This document shows, in pieces, positions 1 through 8,050 of a stretch of DNA of 64,000 nucleotides. The position numbers were made by a program, and so were the translations under genes. The stretch's first letter is position 1, and each line of letters opens with the position of its first letter. The notes beneath the pieces are model-generated. The model searched no databases. It was not told where the DNA came from and saw only the letters and a list, made by a program, of their open reading frames with translations. This DNA comes from Planctomycetaceae bacterium (lineage in GTDB: Bacteria; Planctomycetota; Planctomycetia; Pirellulales; Pirellulaceae): the NCBI GenBank assembly GCA_018660825.1, contig JABJJO010000166.1, positions 1-64,000 on the forward strand, given 5' to 3'.

Positions 1-2175
1 ATTACGGAAATAGAGCCACGTGTAGGGCTGGTCATCCCACAATTGCAGGTGGATTTTTTGGTAAATAGCCGCTCTTTTTTCAGGGTCGAGTTCTCGTTTA
101 CCATCTTCAAAAAGCTGATCAACGATCTTACTGGAATAACAGCCATAGTTGCGGCCAGCGTCGATGGCATTGGTTGTCCATAAATTCTCCGAAGTGTCGG
201 GGTCAGCGCCTGTTCCCCAACCGGCAAAAATGGCATCGAATTGATGATCGCGTGATAACTGCTGTAACGTCGTAAATTCAACAGGCTTGACGTTACATAT
301 TATCCCAATTTGTTCTAAGTTCTCGCGCAGTAATGCGCAAATATCAATTCGCTCTTGTTTGTTGCTTGTCAATATAGTGAACTCGAACCGGACTTTCTTG
401 CGACCATCAATTTTGCCGTCGAAATCGTCATCAAGTTCAACAAAATTATCCAAATATCCGTCCTCATCGCTATCTTCCCAGCCCGCTTCGGCCAACAGGT
501 CTTCAGCCTTATCAAGGTCTTGCGTGTAGGGCGTCGGCAGTGTGGTTGGTGCCCAACGAGAGGTTTTATGGAAAATACCTTGGGCTGCTTCATCGAGGCC
601 AAAGCGATGACGGTCAAGCAGTTCTTGGTGGTTAAACGCATAACTCATCGCCTGACGCACTCGGACATCCCGAAAGAAAGGTGATCGATTGTTCCAACCG
701 AAATAGTAATAAACCCATTCTAGAGCATAGGACTTAGTATTGTTTTTGTAGAATTCTTCTCCACTGGTTTGCGATTGCCATTGCTCCGGCGACAATTGCA
801 TTTCTTCAATGTCTCCTTTTTTTAATGCCAATAAAGCGGTGCTGCTGTTTTCGACAATGTGGAAGCGGATTGTCTCAAAATTAGGTTTTCGACGGACTTC
901 TTTGCCATCAACAATATAATAGGATTCGCGACGCTTGAGCACGATTTCTTGTCCACGCGCGCGTTTTGTTATTTGATAAGCACCGCCAGTGATTGGGTTT
1001 TCGTCGAGAGCGACATGAGCCTCACTTTTGGCCATCGTGGGGTCTTCAGGCACCGTGCTTTCGTAAATGTGTTTAGGGATCACTGGAAAATTGATATTCC
1101 ACACATTTGTAGCTAGCGACTCGTTGTGGAAAAAAATGACCGTGTGATCATCATAGGCATGGACGTATTTTAGTTGATCGGTGCCAGAACGAACTGCCGG
1201 AATCGGTACGCTTGACGTCATGATAACCTGATAAGAATAAGCGACGTCATGTGCCGTAATTGCAGTTCCGTCAGACCACAGCAGATCGTCTCGCATCACA
1301 ACTTTGTCGTAGAGTCCGTCGGCAGATGTCTGCCATGAGACAACAACATCCGAGGAGGCAAACGGGACAAAATTCCAATCGAATCCAAACAGTCCCATAT
1401 TGGTTAATCCAGCGACATCGAACTCCGCTGTCGAACTGATCATGAGTGGGTTGGTACTTTTAATATCGCCAGCGGTATGCCTGTTCCATTCGGCAGAAAA
1501 ATTAACTTCACCTTCTTGGGCGAGCCGCCCCATTGCGGAAATGATTTTATTGTTGTTAGCAACCGAGCTGTTTTTAAGAGCAAGCGCTTCTGCAATCGAC
1601 ACTGGCCCGACTGTGTGTTCTGTGTGTTCTGTGTGTTCTGTGTGTTCTGTGTGTTCTGTGTCTCGCATAAGGAAGATTCCTATCATGGATGCGACCCAAC
1701 AAAGCAGGATCACGAGTAACCCAGCTTGTTTAAATTGATTGTACGCCACCCATCCGATCAACAACGAAAATACGCTAAGCCCAATGATTGTTAACGTAAA
1801 AATTGACATGGAAACCGATTCGGTGGTCACTGCGGTTTGATCATCTTGTTGAGGATTAACTTCGTCACGTATTTCTTGTTGATCTCCAGATGTAGCGAGT
1901 GCTTGTTCTCCCTCTTGTCGCTCTCGCATTAGCTCAACGGCATCTAAAACGGGCTTATCGGTCCATTCGTTTCCGGAAACGATTTCTTCGAGTGCTGGCG
2001 GGTCAAAAGGCTTAACGAGATCAGCAAAATCAAATTCGACAGCTTGGTTGGCATTGGTATTTAATGAGGTATAACCCGTAGTATCCGTGGAAGTGTCAGC
2101 GAAGGTGGTTAAGCAGGCAAGTGCACCAACGAGTAAAGTGAGACGGAAGGTTGAGTGGTGAGTAAATGATTTCAT
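1..2175 (-). CDS. Membrane-anchored oligopeptide-type ABC substrate-binding protein (3' end outside window)
   Basis: The frame is open from ATG at 2175 to the window edge, giving 725 codons with no stop. The second half matches the SBP_bac_5 (DppA/OppA) family: segments such as DDLLWSDGTAITAHDVAYS, FRDVRVRQAMSYAFN and FDAIFAGWGTGADPDTSENLW are typical of it, so a role in binding peptides or similar solutes for an ABC importer is likely. The N-terminus looks like a signal peptide, with a weak lipobox (ALAC). An acidic stretch of about 100 residues follows, then two predicted membrane helices at roughly residues 123-148 and 150-170, an (EHT)x5 repeat at 174-188, and the binding domain from about residue 200. 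Internal helices before the binding domain are unusual, because these proteins are normally secreted or lipid-anchored. Any cognate permease genes would lie left of the window. Family call firm; substrate unknown. Confidence 0.85.
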   Translation of the reverse strand, partial: MKSFTHHSTFRLTLLVGALACLTTFADTSTDTTGYTSLNTNANQAVEFDFADLVKPFDPPALEEIVSGNEWTDKPVLDAVELMRERQEGEQALATSGDQQEIRDEVNPQQDDQTAVTTESVSMSIFTLTIIGLSVFSLLIGWVAYNQFKQAGLLVILLCWVASMIGIFLMRDTEHTEHTEHTEHTEHTVGPVSIAEALALKNSSVANNNKIISAMGRLAQEGEVNFSAEWNRHTAGDIKSTNPLMISSTAEFDVAGLTNMGLFGFDWNFVPFASSDVVVSWQTSADGLYDKVVMRDDLLWSDGTAITAHDVAYSYQVIMTSSVPIPAVRSGTDQLKYVHAYDDHTVIFFHNESLATNVWNINFPVIPKHIYESTVPEDPTMAKSEAHVALDENPITGGAYQITKRARGQEIVLKRRESYYIVDGKEVRRKPNFETIRFHIVENSSTALLALKKGDIEEMQLSPEQWQSQTSGEEFYKNNTKSYALEWVYYYFGWNNRSPFFRDVRVRQAMSYAFNHQELLDRHRFGLDEAAQGIFHKTSRWAPTTLPTPYTQDLDKAEDLLAEAGWEDSDEDGYLDNFVELDDDFDGKIDGRKKVRFEFTILTSNKQERIDICALLRENLEQIGIICNVKPVEFTTLQQLSRDHQFDAIFAGWGTGADPDTSENLWTTNAIDAGRNYGCYSSKIVDQLFEDGKRELDPEKRAAIYQKIHLQLWDDQPYTWLYFRN
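1612..1656. repeat. Five perfect 9-bp tandem repeats inside the substrate-binding protein gene
   Basis: The unit TGTGTGTTC occurs five times without mismatch, followed by a partial copy. On the minus strand it encodes Glu-His-Thr five times, directly after the second membrane helix. Nine bases is a multiple of three, so changes in copy number would alter linker length without shifting frame. Perfect identity suggests recent expansion by slippage. Confidence 0.95.
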
Positions 2176-2275
2176 GTGGCCGGCTTTCTTTTTCTGACAA
2201 CTAGCGTGATTACGTGATTAATTTTTATCTAATTATTATCACTTCGTAGCAGCGTACTATTACTTTATCTAATTA

Positions 2276-2306
2276 GGGTATTGTAAGATACCCAGAGCCA
2301 TTGGGT
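2276..2306. promoter_or_regulatory. Two overlapping, mutually exclusive hairpins upstream of bioF
   Basis: GGGTAT at 2276-2281 pairs with ATACCC at 2288-2293. ACCCA at 2290-2294 pairs with TGGGT at 2302-2306. The two stems share ACCC, so only one can form at a time. They lie about 80-110 bases before the bioF ATG, in the 212-base region between divergent genes. No canonical BirA operator is visible. The stems are short, so a regulatory role is only a suggestion. Confidence 0.3.
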
Positions 2307-2387
2307 CTAGGGTTATGCGACCTATGATTTATTTGATATGGCATTTTCCAAATAATCGTTTGCAGTGTTTAATACAAAAAGAGTGCA

Positions 2388-3557
2388 ATGTCCAACGATC
2401 CACTACATTGGCTCGAAGATGAGCTAGCTGGTTTATCCGCGCAACATCTGCGACGAGAGTTGCAATTCTGGAATCGTGAGCGCGTTAATGGATCTCTCTG
2501 CAGCGGCGATGTGCCATTGATAAATTTTGCCTGCAATGATTATTTGGGCCTTGCTCGAGAACTCAATAGTTCAACCTTGCAAACGACGTTGGCGGAATTT
2601 GGATGGGGCAGCGGCGCAAGTCCATTAGTGACGGGGCGGACAACTGTTCACGCCGCACTAGAGAACGACTTAGCTACCTTCAAAGCAACAGCGAGCGCGC
2701 TTACTTTTCCGACAGGGTATGCAGCTAATGTTGGTACGATCGCCGCGTTGGTGGACAAACAAGATGTGATTCTGAGCGATGCTCGTAATCATGCCAGCAT
2801 TGTTGATGGGTGTCGGTTATCGGGCGCGACGGTTCTGATTTACCGTCATAATGATGTGGATCATTTGGCGGAGTTGTTAGGGACTGCTCCACCGCATCGT
2901 CGCCGATTGATTGTAACGGACTCGCTTTTTAGCATGGACGGCGACGTCGCACCGTTGCCCAAGATTGCGGAGCTCTCGCGAACACATGATTGCATGTTGA
3001 TGATCGATGAAGCGCACGCAACGGGCGTATTTGGTGAACATGGTCGTGGGTTGGCGGAATTGTTTAATTGTGAAGACGCAGTCGCCGTTACCGTGGGTAC
3101 GTTTAGCAAAGCGTTAGGAAGCATCGGTGGTTTTGTAGTGGGTAGCAAACCACTTATCGATTGGCTCGCCAATTCTGCCCGCAGTTATATGTTTTCAACC
3201 GCATTGCCGGCTGCTTGTGCCAGTGCAAATCGATCCGCCGTGCAGTTGATTCAAACAGAACCGCACCGCCGAGAACAACTATTATCCAACGCTCAACATT
3301 TGCGTCAGCGTTTGCAATCGATGGGGATGTTGGATGAATCACAAAACGAATTCTGTTCGCAGATTGTCCCCATCGTTGTTGGCTCGCCAGAGAAAGCGAT
3401 AGCCCTAAGTGCCGCCTTAAAATCTGCGGGGCTGCTGGTACCAGCCATTCGTCCGCCGACGGTGACGGTCGGCGGGAGTATGTTACGTGTGAGTTTGAGC
3501 GCTATGCATACACAAACCGAAATTGATCAATTGGTAGATGTGCTAGCTATTAATTAA
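2388..3557 (+). CDS. bioF: 8-amino-7-oxononanoate synthase
   Basis: A 389-residue PLP enzyme of the alpha-oxoamine synthase family, of normal length for BioF. It condenses pimeloyl-thioester with alanine to make 8-amino-7-oxononanoate in biotin synthesis. Visible motifs are NDYLGLA (50-56), GWGSGASPLVTGRT (72-84), MIDEAHATGVFG with the PLP-ring aspartate near D207, and GTFSKALGS with the Schiff-base lysine K241. KBL (2-amino-3-ketobutyrate ligase) is the main alternative, but bioD in the same window supports BioF. The gene stands alone, divergent from the substrate-binding protein gene and convergent with the exporter operon. ATG at 2388 gives the family-typical N-terminus. bioA and bioB are not in the window. 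Confidence 0.9.
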   Translation: MSNDPLHWLEDELAGLSAQHLRRELQFWNRERVNGSLCSGDVPLINFACNDYLGLARELNSSTLQTTLAEFGWGSGASPLVTGRTTVHAALENDLATFKATASALTFPTGYAANVGTIAALVDKQDVILSDARNHASIVDGCRLSGATVLIYRHNDVDHLAELLGTAPPHRRRLIVTDSLFSMDGDVAPLPKIAELSRTHDCMLMIDEAHATGVFGEHGRGLAELFNCEDAVAVTVGTFSKALGSIGGFVVGSKPLIDWLANSARSYMFSTALPAACASANRSAVQLIQTEPHRREQLLSNAQHLRQRLQSMGMLDESQNEFCSQIVPIVVGSPEKAIALSAALKSAGLLVPAIRPPTVTVGGSMLRVSLSAMHTQTEIDQLVDVLAIN

Positions 3558-3598
3558 CCCGCTGGCGAAAATGGCCAATCTCGTAATGAATAAACTTT

Positions 3599-4933
3599 TT
3601 ATTCGTGGCGGAGGGCTTCGATGGGGTCCATCTTAGCAGCTCGCATGGCGGGATAGATACCAAACAATGTACCCACAAGTACTGCAATACCAAAAGCAAT
3701 GGGCACCGATGCTTCGACGATCTGCGGCGTCATGGTTTTAATGGTTGTAGGTAATCCGGCCATCCGCTCGGGCATGTACAGATAAAGTCCGTCCCGCACA
3801 AGAATGGTGACAAGCGGCCCGAGGAAACCAGCCGCGATACCGACCAAACCACCGAGCACAGAAAGCGTAATAGTCTCGACCAAGAATTGACGGATAATCG
3901 CGGATTGTCGAGCACCGAGAGCTCGGCGGATACCAATTTCACGTGTTCGTTCCGTAACCGTTGCCAGCATAATATTCATAATGCCGATACCACCGACAAG
4001 TAGTGACACACCAGCAATTAAACCCATGAAGACCATGAACATCATCCGCGTCGACTTGGCTTGTTCGAGCAACTCGAGTGGTACGACTACTTCAATATCC
4101 CCCATCTCGTCGTGATGGCGAAGCGAGTCCTGGATCATTTCCGCGGTTGCTAATACTTCGTCGACGCTGCGAATTTGCAATGTCGCCTGATTGAGCTCAA
4201 CGAACTCGCCACCAAACGAACCACCGACCCGGCGAAAAATGGTACGCCCTAATCGCTGTTTCATCGTTGTCAGTGGAATATAGACGTCTTTGGTATAGTC
4301 TTGTGCGGCAAAGGAACCGCCGATTCCAGCCGTCGCACCGCGATGTTTCAGTACACCTACGACTTCAAAGAAGTCATTAAGCTCAGGCAGCAATATTTTT
4401 TGACCAATTGGATCTTGGTAGGGGAAAAGCTTAGAGGCAACTCCCTTAGCCAGAACACAATAGTTCTTATTTTTGTCGTAATCGGAGTCAGTCAGAAAAC
4501 GACCGCGATCAATGGTCAGCTTGGCTGTTTCGTAGTACTTGGGGGTTGAGCCGACGAGTCGCCCATCGATTTCGACCGATTGGAATAGAAAGGTTCGTTT
4601 TACTTCTCTAATGGGCACCGCATGTTCTATTTGAGGAAGCGTTTCCAACAGCATTTCATACTCTCGGTTGTTTAATCCATAGACAGCAACGATGCCATCG
4701 CCGAGTGCCTCCGCTGGTGGCTTTATAGAACGGACAATAATGTTCTGAGCACCGAGCTGTTCGATTTGACGTTGAGCTTCTTGGCTAATTCCTTCACCGA
4801 TTGCGAGCAGCCAGATAACGGAGGCTACACCGATAAAGATACCGAGAATGGTCAGCATCGAACGCATTGGGTGTAGCAATAAGCTCTTGATACCGAGCTG
4901 AAAGGTTCGCACCCAGGTTGTAATGAATCCCAT
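3599..4933 (-). CDS. MacB/FtsX-type ABC transporter permease
   Basis: 444 residues with the MacB_PCD plus FtsX layout: one membrane helix near residues 25-45 (TILGIFIGVASVIWLLAIGEG), a large periplasmic domain, then three helices over the last 140 residues (GLIAGVSLLVGGIGIMNIML onward), ending in the typical PAMRAAKMDPIEALRHE. This is the membrane half of a mechanotransmission-type exporter that works from the periplasmic side with an adaptor and an outer-membrane channel. Its start overlaps the stop of the ATPase gene by one base, so the two are translationally coupled. Last gene of the leftward export operon. Substrate unknown: macrolide, peptide and lipoprotein exporters all share this form. 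Confidence 0.9.
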   Translation of the reverse strand: MGFITTWVRTFQLGIKSLLLHPMRSMLTILGIFIGVASVIWLLAIGEGISQEAQRQIEQLGAQNIIVRSIKPPAEALGDGIVAVYGLNNREYEMLLETLPQIEHAVPIREVKRTFLFQSVEIDGRLVGSTPKYYETAKLTIDRGRFLTDSDYDKNKNYCVLAKGVASKLFPYQDPIGQKILLPELNDFFEVVGVLKHRGATAGIGGSFAAQDYTKDVYIPLTTMKQRLGRTIFRRVGGSFGGEFVELNQATLQIRSVDEVLATAEMIQDSLRHHDEMGDIEVVVPLELLEQAKSTRMMFMVFMGLIAGVSLLVGGIGIMNIMLATVTERTREIGIRRALGARQSAIIRQFLVETITLSVLGGLVGIAAGFLGPLVTILVRDGLYLYMPERMAGLPTTIKTMTPQIVEASVPIAFGIAVLVGTLFGIYPAMRAAKMDPIEALRHE

Positions 4934-5760
4934 TATGCTTGTCCGCTGCGGGAAATATGGTCATCATTACTGTTTAACATTGCGAGTTTAGCATCACGAA
5001 TTGCTTCGAGCGACTCCATGCTATTTTCAGGAATAACCTCACTTGTTTCTTGGTCAGTAAAACGTAGTCGATCTTCGTTGAGTTCATCGGAGACAATTAA
5101 ACCGTCGCGTAGACGAATAATGCGTTTTGTGCGTTCTGCTACGTCGTCTTCATGCGTAACCATCACGATCGTTTTACCTTGATCGTTGAGTCGCTCGAAA
5201 ATAGTAAGAATTTCTTCGGTTGTTTTACTGTCCAAGTTACCGGTTGATTCATCGGCGAGGATGTAATAGGGATCGTTGACAAGGCTACGAGCAATGGCAA
5301 CCCGCTGTTGTTGACCACCAGAGAGTTGAGTCGGCCGGTGACTGACGCGATCTCCTAGTCCGACAAGGTCCGCAAGTTCACGGCAGCGACGATTAGCTTG
5401 TCGGTTCAAATTTCCTTGGTAAAACAGAGGCACTTGAATATTTTCCACGACGGAAAGTTGGGCAATGAGGTTGTAAGACTGAAAGACAAAGCCGATACGA
5501 GCCGCACGGACATCCGCCAATTGGTTATCGCTCATATGGGCGACGTTGTCTTCGCCCAGCATCAATAGCCCTTCGGTTGGACGGTCTAGGCAGCCGATCA
5601 TATTGAGCAGCGTACTTTTGCCCGACCCAGAGGGTCCCATGATGGCTACATAATCACCTTCGGGAACATCAAATGAAACGCCACGTAGGGCATGCACGGT
5701 TTCCGATTTAGTAATGTAGTCTTTGCTGAGGCCTTTAACTGTAAGTGCAGCTATGGTCAC
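4933..5760 (-). CDS. ABC transporter ATP-binding protein (MacB/LolD family)
   Basis: 275 residues. Walker A is GPSGSGKST near residue 43, the Q-loop lies in VFQSYNLI, the signature is LSGGQQQRVAIARSL, Walker B is YYILADESTGNLD, and the H-loop is MVTHEDD. These place it in the MacB/LolD/FtsE class that energises export permeases with a large periplasmic domain. A C-terminal extension of about 45 residues follows the usual 225-residue ATPase core; its role is unknown. The start overlaps the adaptor gene stop by four bases (ATGA type). Cytoplasmic face of the inner membrane. Confidence 0.93.
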   Translation of the reverse strand: MTIAALTVKGLSKDYITKSETVHALRGVSFDVPEGDYVAIMGPSGSGKSTLLNMIGCLDRPTEGLLMLGEDNVAHMSDNQLADVRAARIGFVFQSYNLIAQLSVVENIQVPLFYQGNLNRQANRRCRELADLVGLGDRVSHRPTQLSGGQQQRVAIARSLVNDPYYILADESTGNLDSKTTEEILTIFERLNDQGKTIVMVTHEDDVAERTKRIIRLRDGLIVSDELNEDRLRFTDQETSEVIPENSMESLEAIRDAKLAMLNSNDDHISRSGQA

Positions 5761-7736
5761 TGTTGCCCACCTCCACTACCAAAACCCCCGCCACCGGATT
5801 CAGCACGTGCTTTGAGGCGTTTAGCCATGCTGACGATGAATTCTTCTTTTGAAACCTCACCATCTTTATCGGTATCGGCTTTTTTCATACTTGCAGGATC
5901 TCGTGAAGAAGAGATTTCTTCTGCGCCAAGTTTGCCATCGCCATTGGCATCCATTGTTGGCCAGAAGTTTGCCACCATGGTTTCCGCTTGTTTTTTGAAC
6001 TCCGCCAATGGATCTTCGTCCTCTTCCTCAGCGGCTTCTTCAACGGGAATTTCCGTTTTAACTTTGATTTCCAACAGCTCTTGCGTTCGCTCGATCAAGT
6101 TACCAAGTTCATTCACATCAATGGCGCCATTATCGTCCTTATCGACGGCTGTAAAGCTTGTAATGCCTTCAAAACCAAGACGATCATTCATGGTGGCAAC
6201 CTCAGTTGGTGATAGTGATCCATTTTTGTCCGTGTCAAATAAAGACAGTGCTTGACTGCCACGATAGTGAGCGACGAGGCGGTTAAGAATTTGTTCTTCA
6301 GAGCGTGGGTTCATGACAACCATGTCACTCGCCTCTAGGCCATGGGTAATTGCGAGAAATTTATTGTTGCTGGCAGCATATTCAATTTCCACGATCTCAA
6401 CAGAGAACTCCTCACCTGGGTCACCGTGCTTACCACCTAATTGTTCACTGTGCAGTGGGTTATTAATATCATAAGGACGTTTGATTAAACAAAATGCTTG
6501 TTCCTGGTCTTCATGCAATGTTTGTACTGGGATCATCGTTTGATTCGCCATTGTATTGACGAGCATTTCTACTTCGGCAGTTAATCCAGTACGAATTGCA
6601 TCAGGTGGATCGAGAATTTTTATGTAGGTTGCAAATTCTTTAACCTCAGAATTGAACCAACTTCCTGCTTCAGGATATTTGTTGACCTTCAAAACAACAC
6701 CTTGCATTGTTTGACCTTCTAAGGCGCCAACAGTAACGTCGACTCGTTGGCCTTTTCGAATAAAGGCGATACGACCTTCGTTTACCTTTGCTTTTACTTG
6801 CATCTGTTCTGGGTCAGGTAGTTTAATGATCGATTGTCGTTCACGGACATTAGCACCAGCTTCGACAATAAATTCTGCACCACCTCGAGAGCTTTGTTGA
6901 TTGGCGTAAACAACCTGCCCAGCGTCAGGAGCAACGATTATGCAGTTTTCAATTTGTTGTTGAATTTCGGTGAGCTGACTCTCTTCTTCGGCATAGTTTT
7001 TTTCTTCAGCTTGCTCCGAGGCCTTAGCGGTTTCTATGTCGGCGTCAAAGCCAACAAGCATTTTCTGTTTTGTAATTTCACGCAATGTCCGCAGTTCATT
7101 TTCTTTCAAGGACATATCAAGATTAGCGCGTTTCACAGCAAAACGATCGGCTTGTAATTGTTGCTGAGTCACGAACCCTTTGGCAGCGAGTCGTTCACTA
7201 AATGCAACTTTGTCGAGTGCCGTGGATAAATTTTGTTTGGCGATCAGAATATTAGATTCAATGAGTTGTTCGTTTTGCTTGAATGTGCCTTCCAGATATT
7301 CTTGCCGCGCAATTGTTGCTCGGCGGACCGCAGCAGCGGCAGAAATCTTAGTAGATTTTGCTCGGTTCATGATAAGCTGTTGTTGTTGTAGGCTGTCTTC
7401 CAGCGTGGTGGTATCGAGTTCGACAAGTTTGTCTCCTTCTTTCACTTGGGCACCTTCTTCGATGACCCAGATGATTTGCACTCCACCGGCCTTGGATCGC
7501 ACATTGCAGACGATATCGATATTTTGCGAGCTTTCAATGACTCCCGATTCGATCACGGTGTGTTTAAACATCCCAGTTTCAACTTCGCGGAATTGAAAAC
7601 TGGCAAGTTTCTCCTGGGTGAATGCCGTTTTCATCGACGCGTAAGCGTAATAGCCAAGTGCAATTACGAGACAGCCAATAACCAAAAGTATGAGCGTGGC
7701 GTTTCCATTGCGGTGTGTGTAATGGCGAGTGTTCAT
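5757..7736 (-). CDS. HlyD/MacA-type periplasmic adaptor with C-terminal EF-hands
   Basis: 659 residues, much longer than the usual 350-450. An N-terminal anchor helix (about 14-33) is followed by a biotinyl-lipoyl-like half, a long alpha-hairpin coiled coil (about 110-250) and a beta-barrel (VKAKVNEGRIAFIRKGQRVDVTV), as in MacA/HlyD. The C-terminal 150 residues are different: four EF-hand-like loops, DTDKNGSLSPTE, DKDDNGAIDVNE, DANGDGKLGAEE and DTDKDGEVSKEE. An acidic linker separates the two pairs, and a Gly-rich tail ends the protein. The adaptor should bridge the MacB-like permease and the TolC-like channel. The EF-hands suggest calcium binding in the periplasm; their role is inferred only. 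The stop overlaps the ATPase gene by four bases. Confidence 0.9.
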   Translation of the reverse strand: MNTRHYTHRNGNATLILLVIGCLVIALGYYAYASMKTAFTQEKLASFQFREVETGMFKHTVIESGVIESSQNIDIVCNVRSKAGGVQIIWVIEEGAQVKEGDKLVELDTTTLEDSLQQQQLIMNRAKSTKISAAAAVRRATIARQEYLEGTFKQNEQLIESNILIAKQNLSTALDKVAFSERLAAKGFVTQQQLQADRFAVKRANLDMSLKENELRTLREITKQKMLVGFDADIETAKASEQAEEKNYAEEESQLTEIQQQIENCIIVAPDAGQVVYANQQSSRGGAEFIVEAGANVRERQSIIKLPDPEQMQVKAKVNEGRIAFIRKGQRVDVTVGALEGQTMQGVVLKVNKYPEAGSWFNSEVKEFATYIKILDPPDAIRTGLTAEVEMLVNTMANQTMIPVQTLHEDQEQAFCLIKRPYDINNPLHSEQLGGKHGDPGEEFSVEIVEIEYAASNNKFLAITHGLEASDMVVMNPRSEEQILNRLVAHYRGSQALSLFDTDKNGSLSPTEVATMNDRLGFEGITSFTAVDKDDNGAIDVNELGNLIERTQELLEIKVKTEIPVEEAAEEEDEDPLAEFKKQAETMVANFWPTMDANGDGKLGAEEISSSRDPASMKKADTDKDGEVSKEEFIVSMAKRLKARAESGGGGFGSGGGQQ

Positions 7737-8050
7737 GGTTAGTAACTATTTCTGAAAATGAATTTTGATCTAATCAACGGTTTTAGCCAGTTGGCGAATC
7801 AAGCGTTATGTTGTGTGATATAAGGGTCATAACAATAAGTATGCAGAGGCGGAGTGCTACATATTAATATTGCTCACTCTCTATAGAATACCATTATCTA
7901 CTTAGGCACCCTTGAATTGTAAGAGAGAAAGCACCAGTTTTGTGGCATTTTGACGGGCATTTATATAACCCCGGAAGATAAAATCCGTTGCGGCATTTCT
8001 ATGGTGAATTTCAAGTTGGTGCGTGGAACCGCTGACATAGAGTGATTCGT
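7737..8050. other. Intergenic gap inside the exporter operon
   Basis: 314 bases between the tolC-like stop and the adaptor start, both read leftward. I see no ORF, tRNA, convincing hairpin or terminator. The gap is long for an operon and could hold a separate promoter for the adaptor-ATPase-permease genes, but I cannot point to one. Confidence 0.5.

Noticed and set aside
1612-1656. CRISPR-like array
   Set aside because: The 9-bp units are directly adjacent, have no spacers and lie within a coding frame.
3588-3604. GAATAAA/TTTATTC inverted repeat between bioF and the permease as a terminator
   Set aside because: It is only A/T-rich with a three-base loop, overlaps the permease stop, and is too weak to call.
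5692-6255. Ser-rich 187-residue frame on the plus strand
   Set aside because: It is the antisense shadow of the EF-hand adaptor gene and has no RBS or family features.
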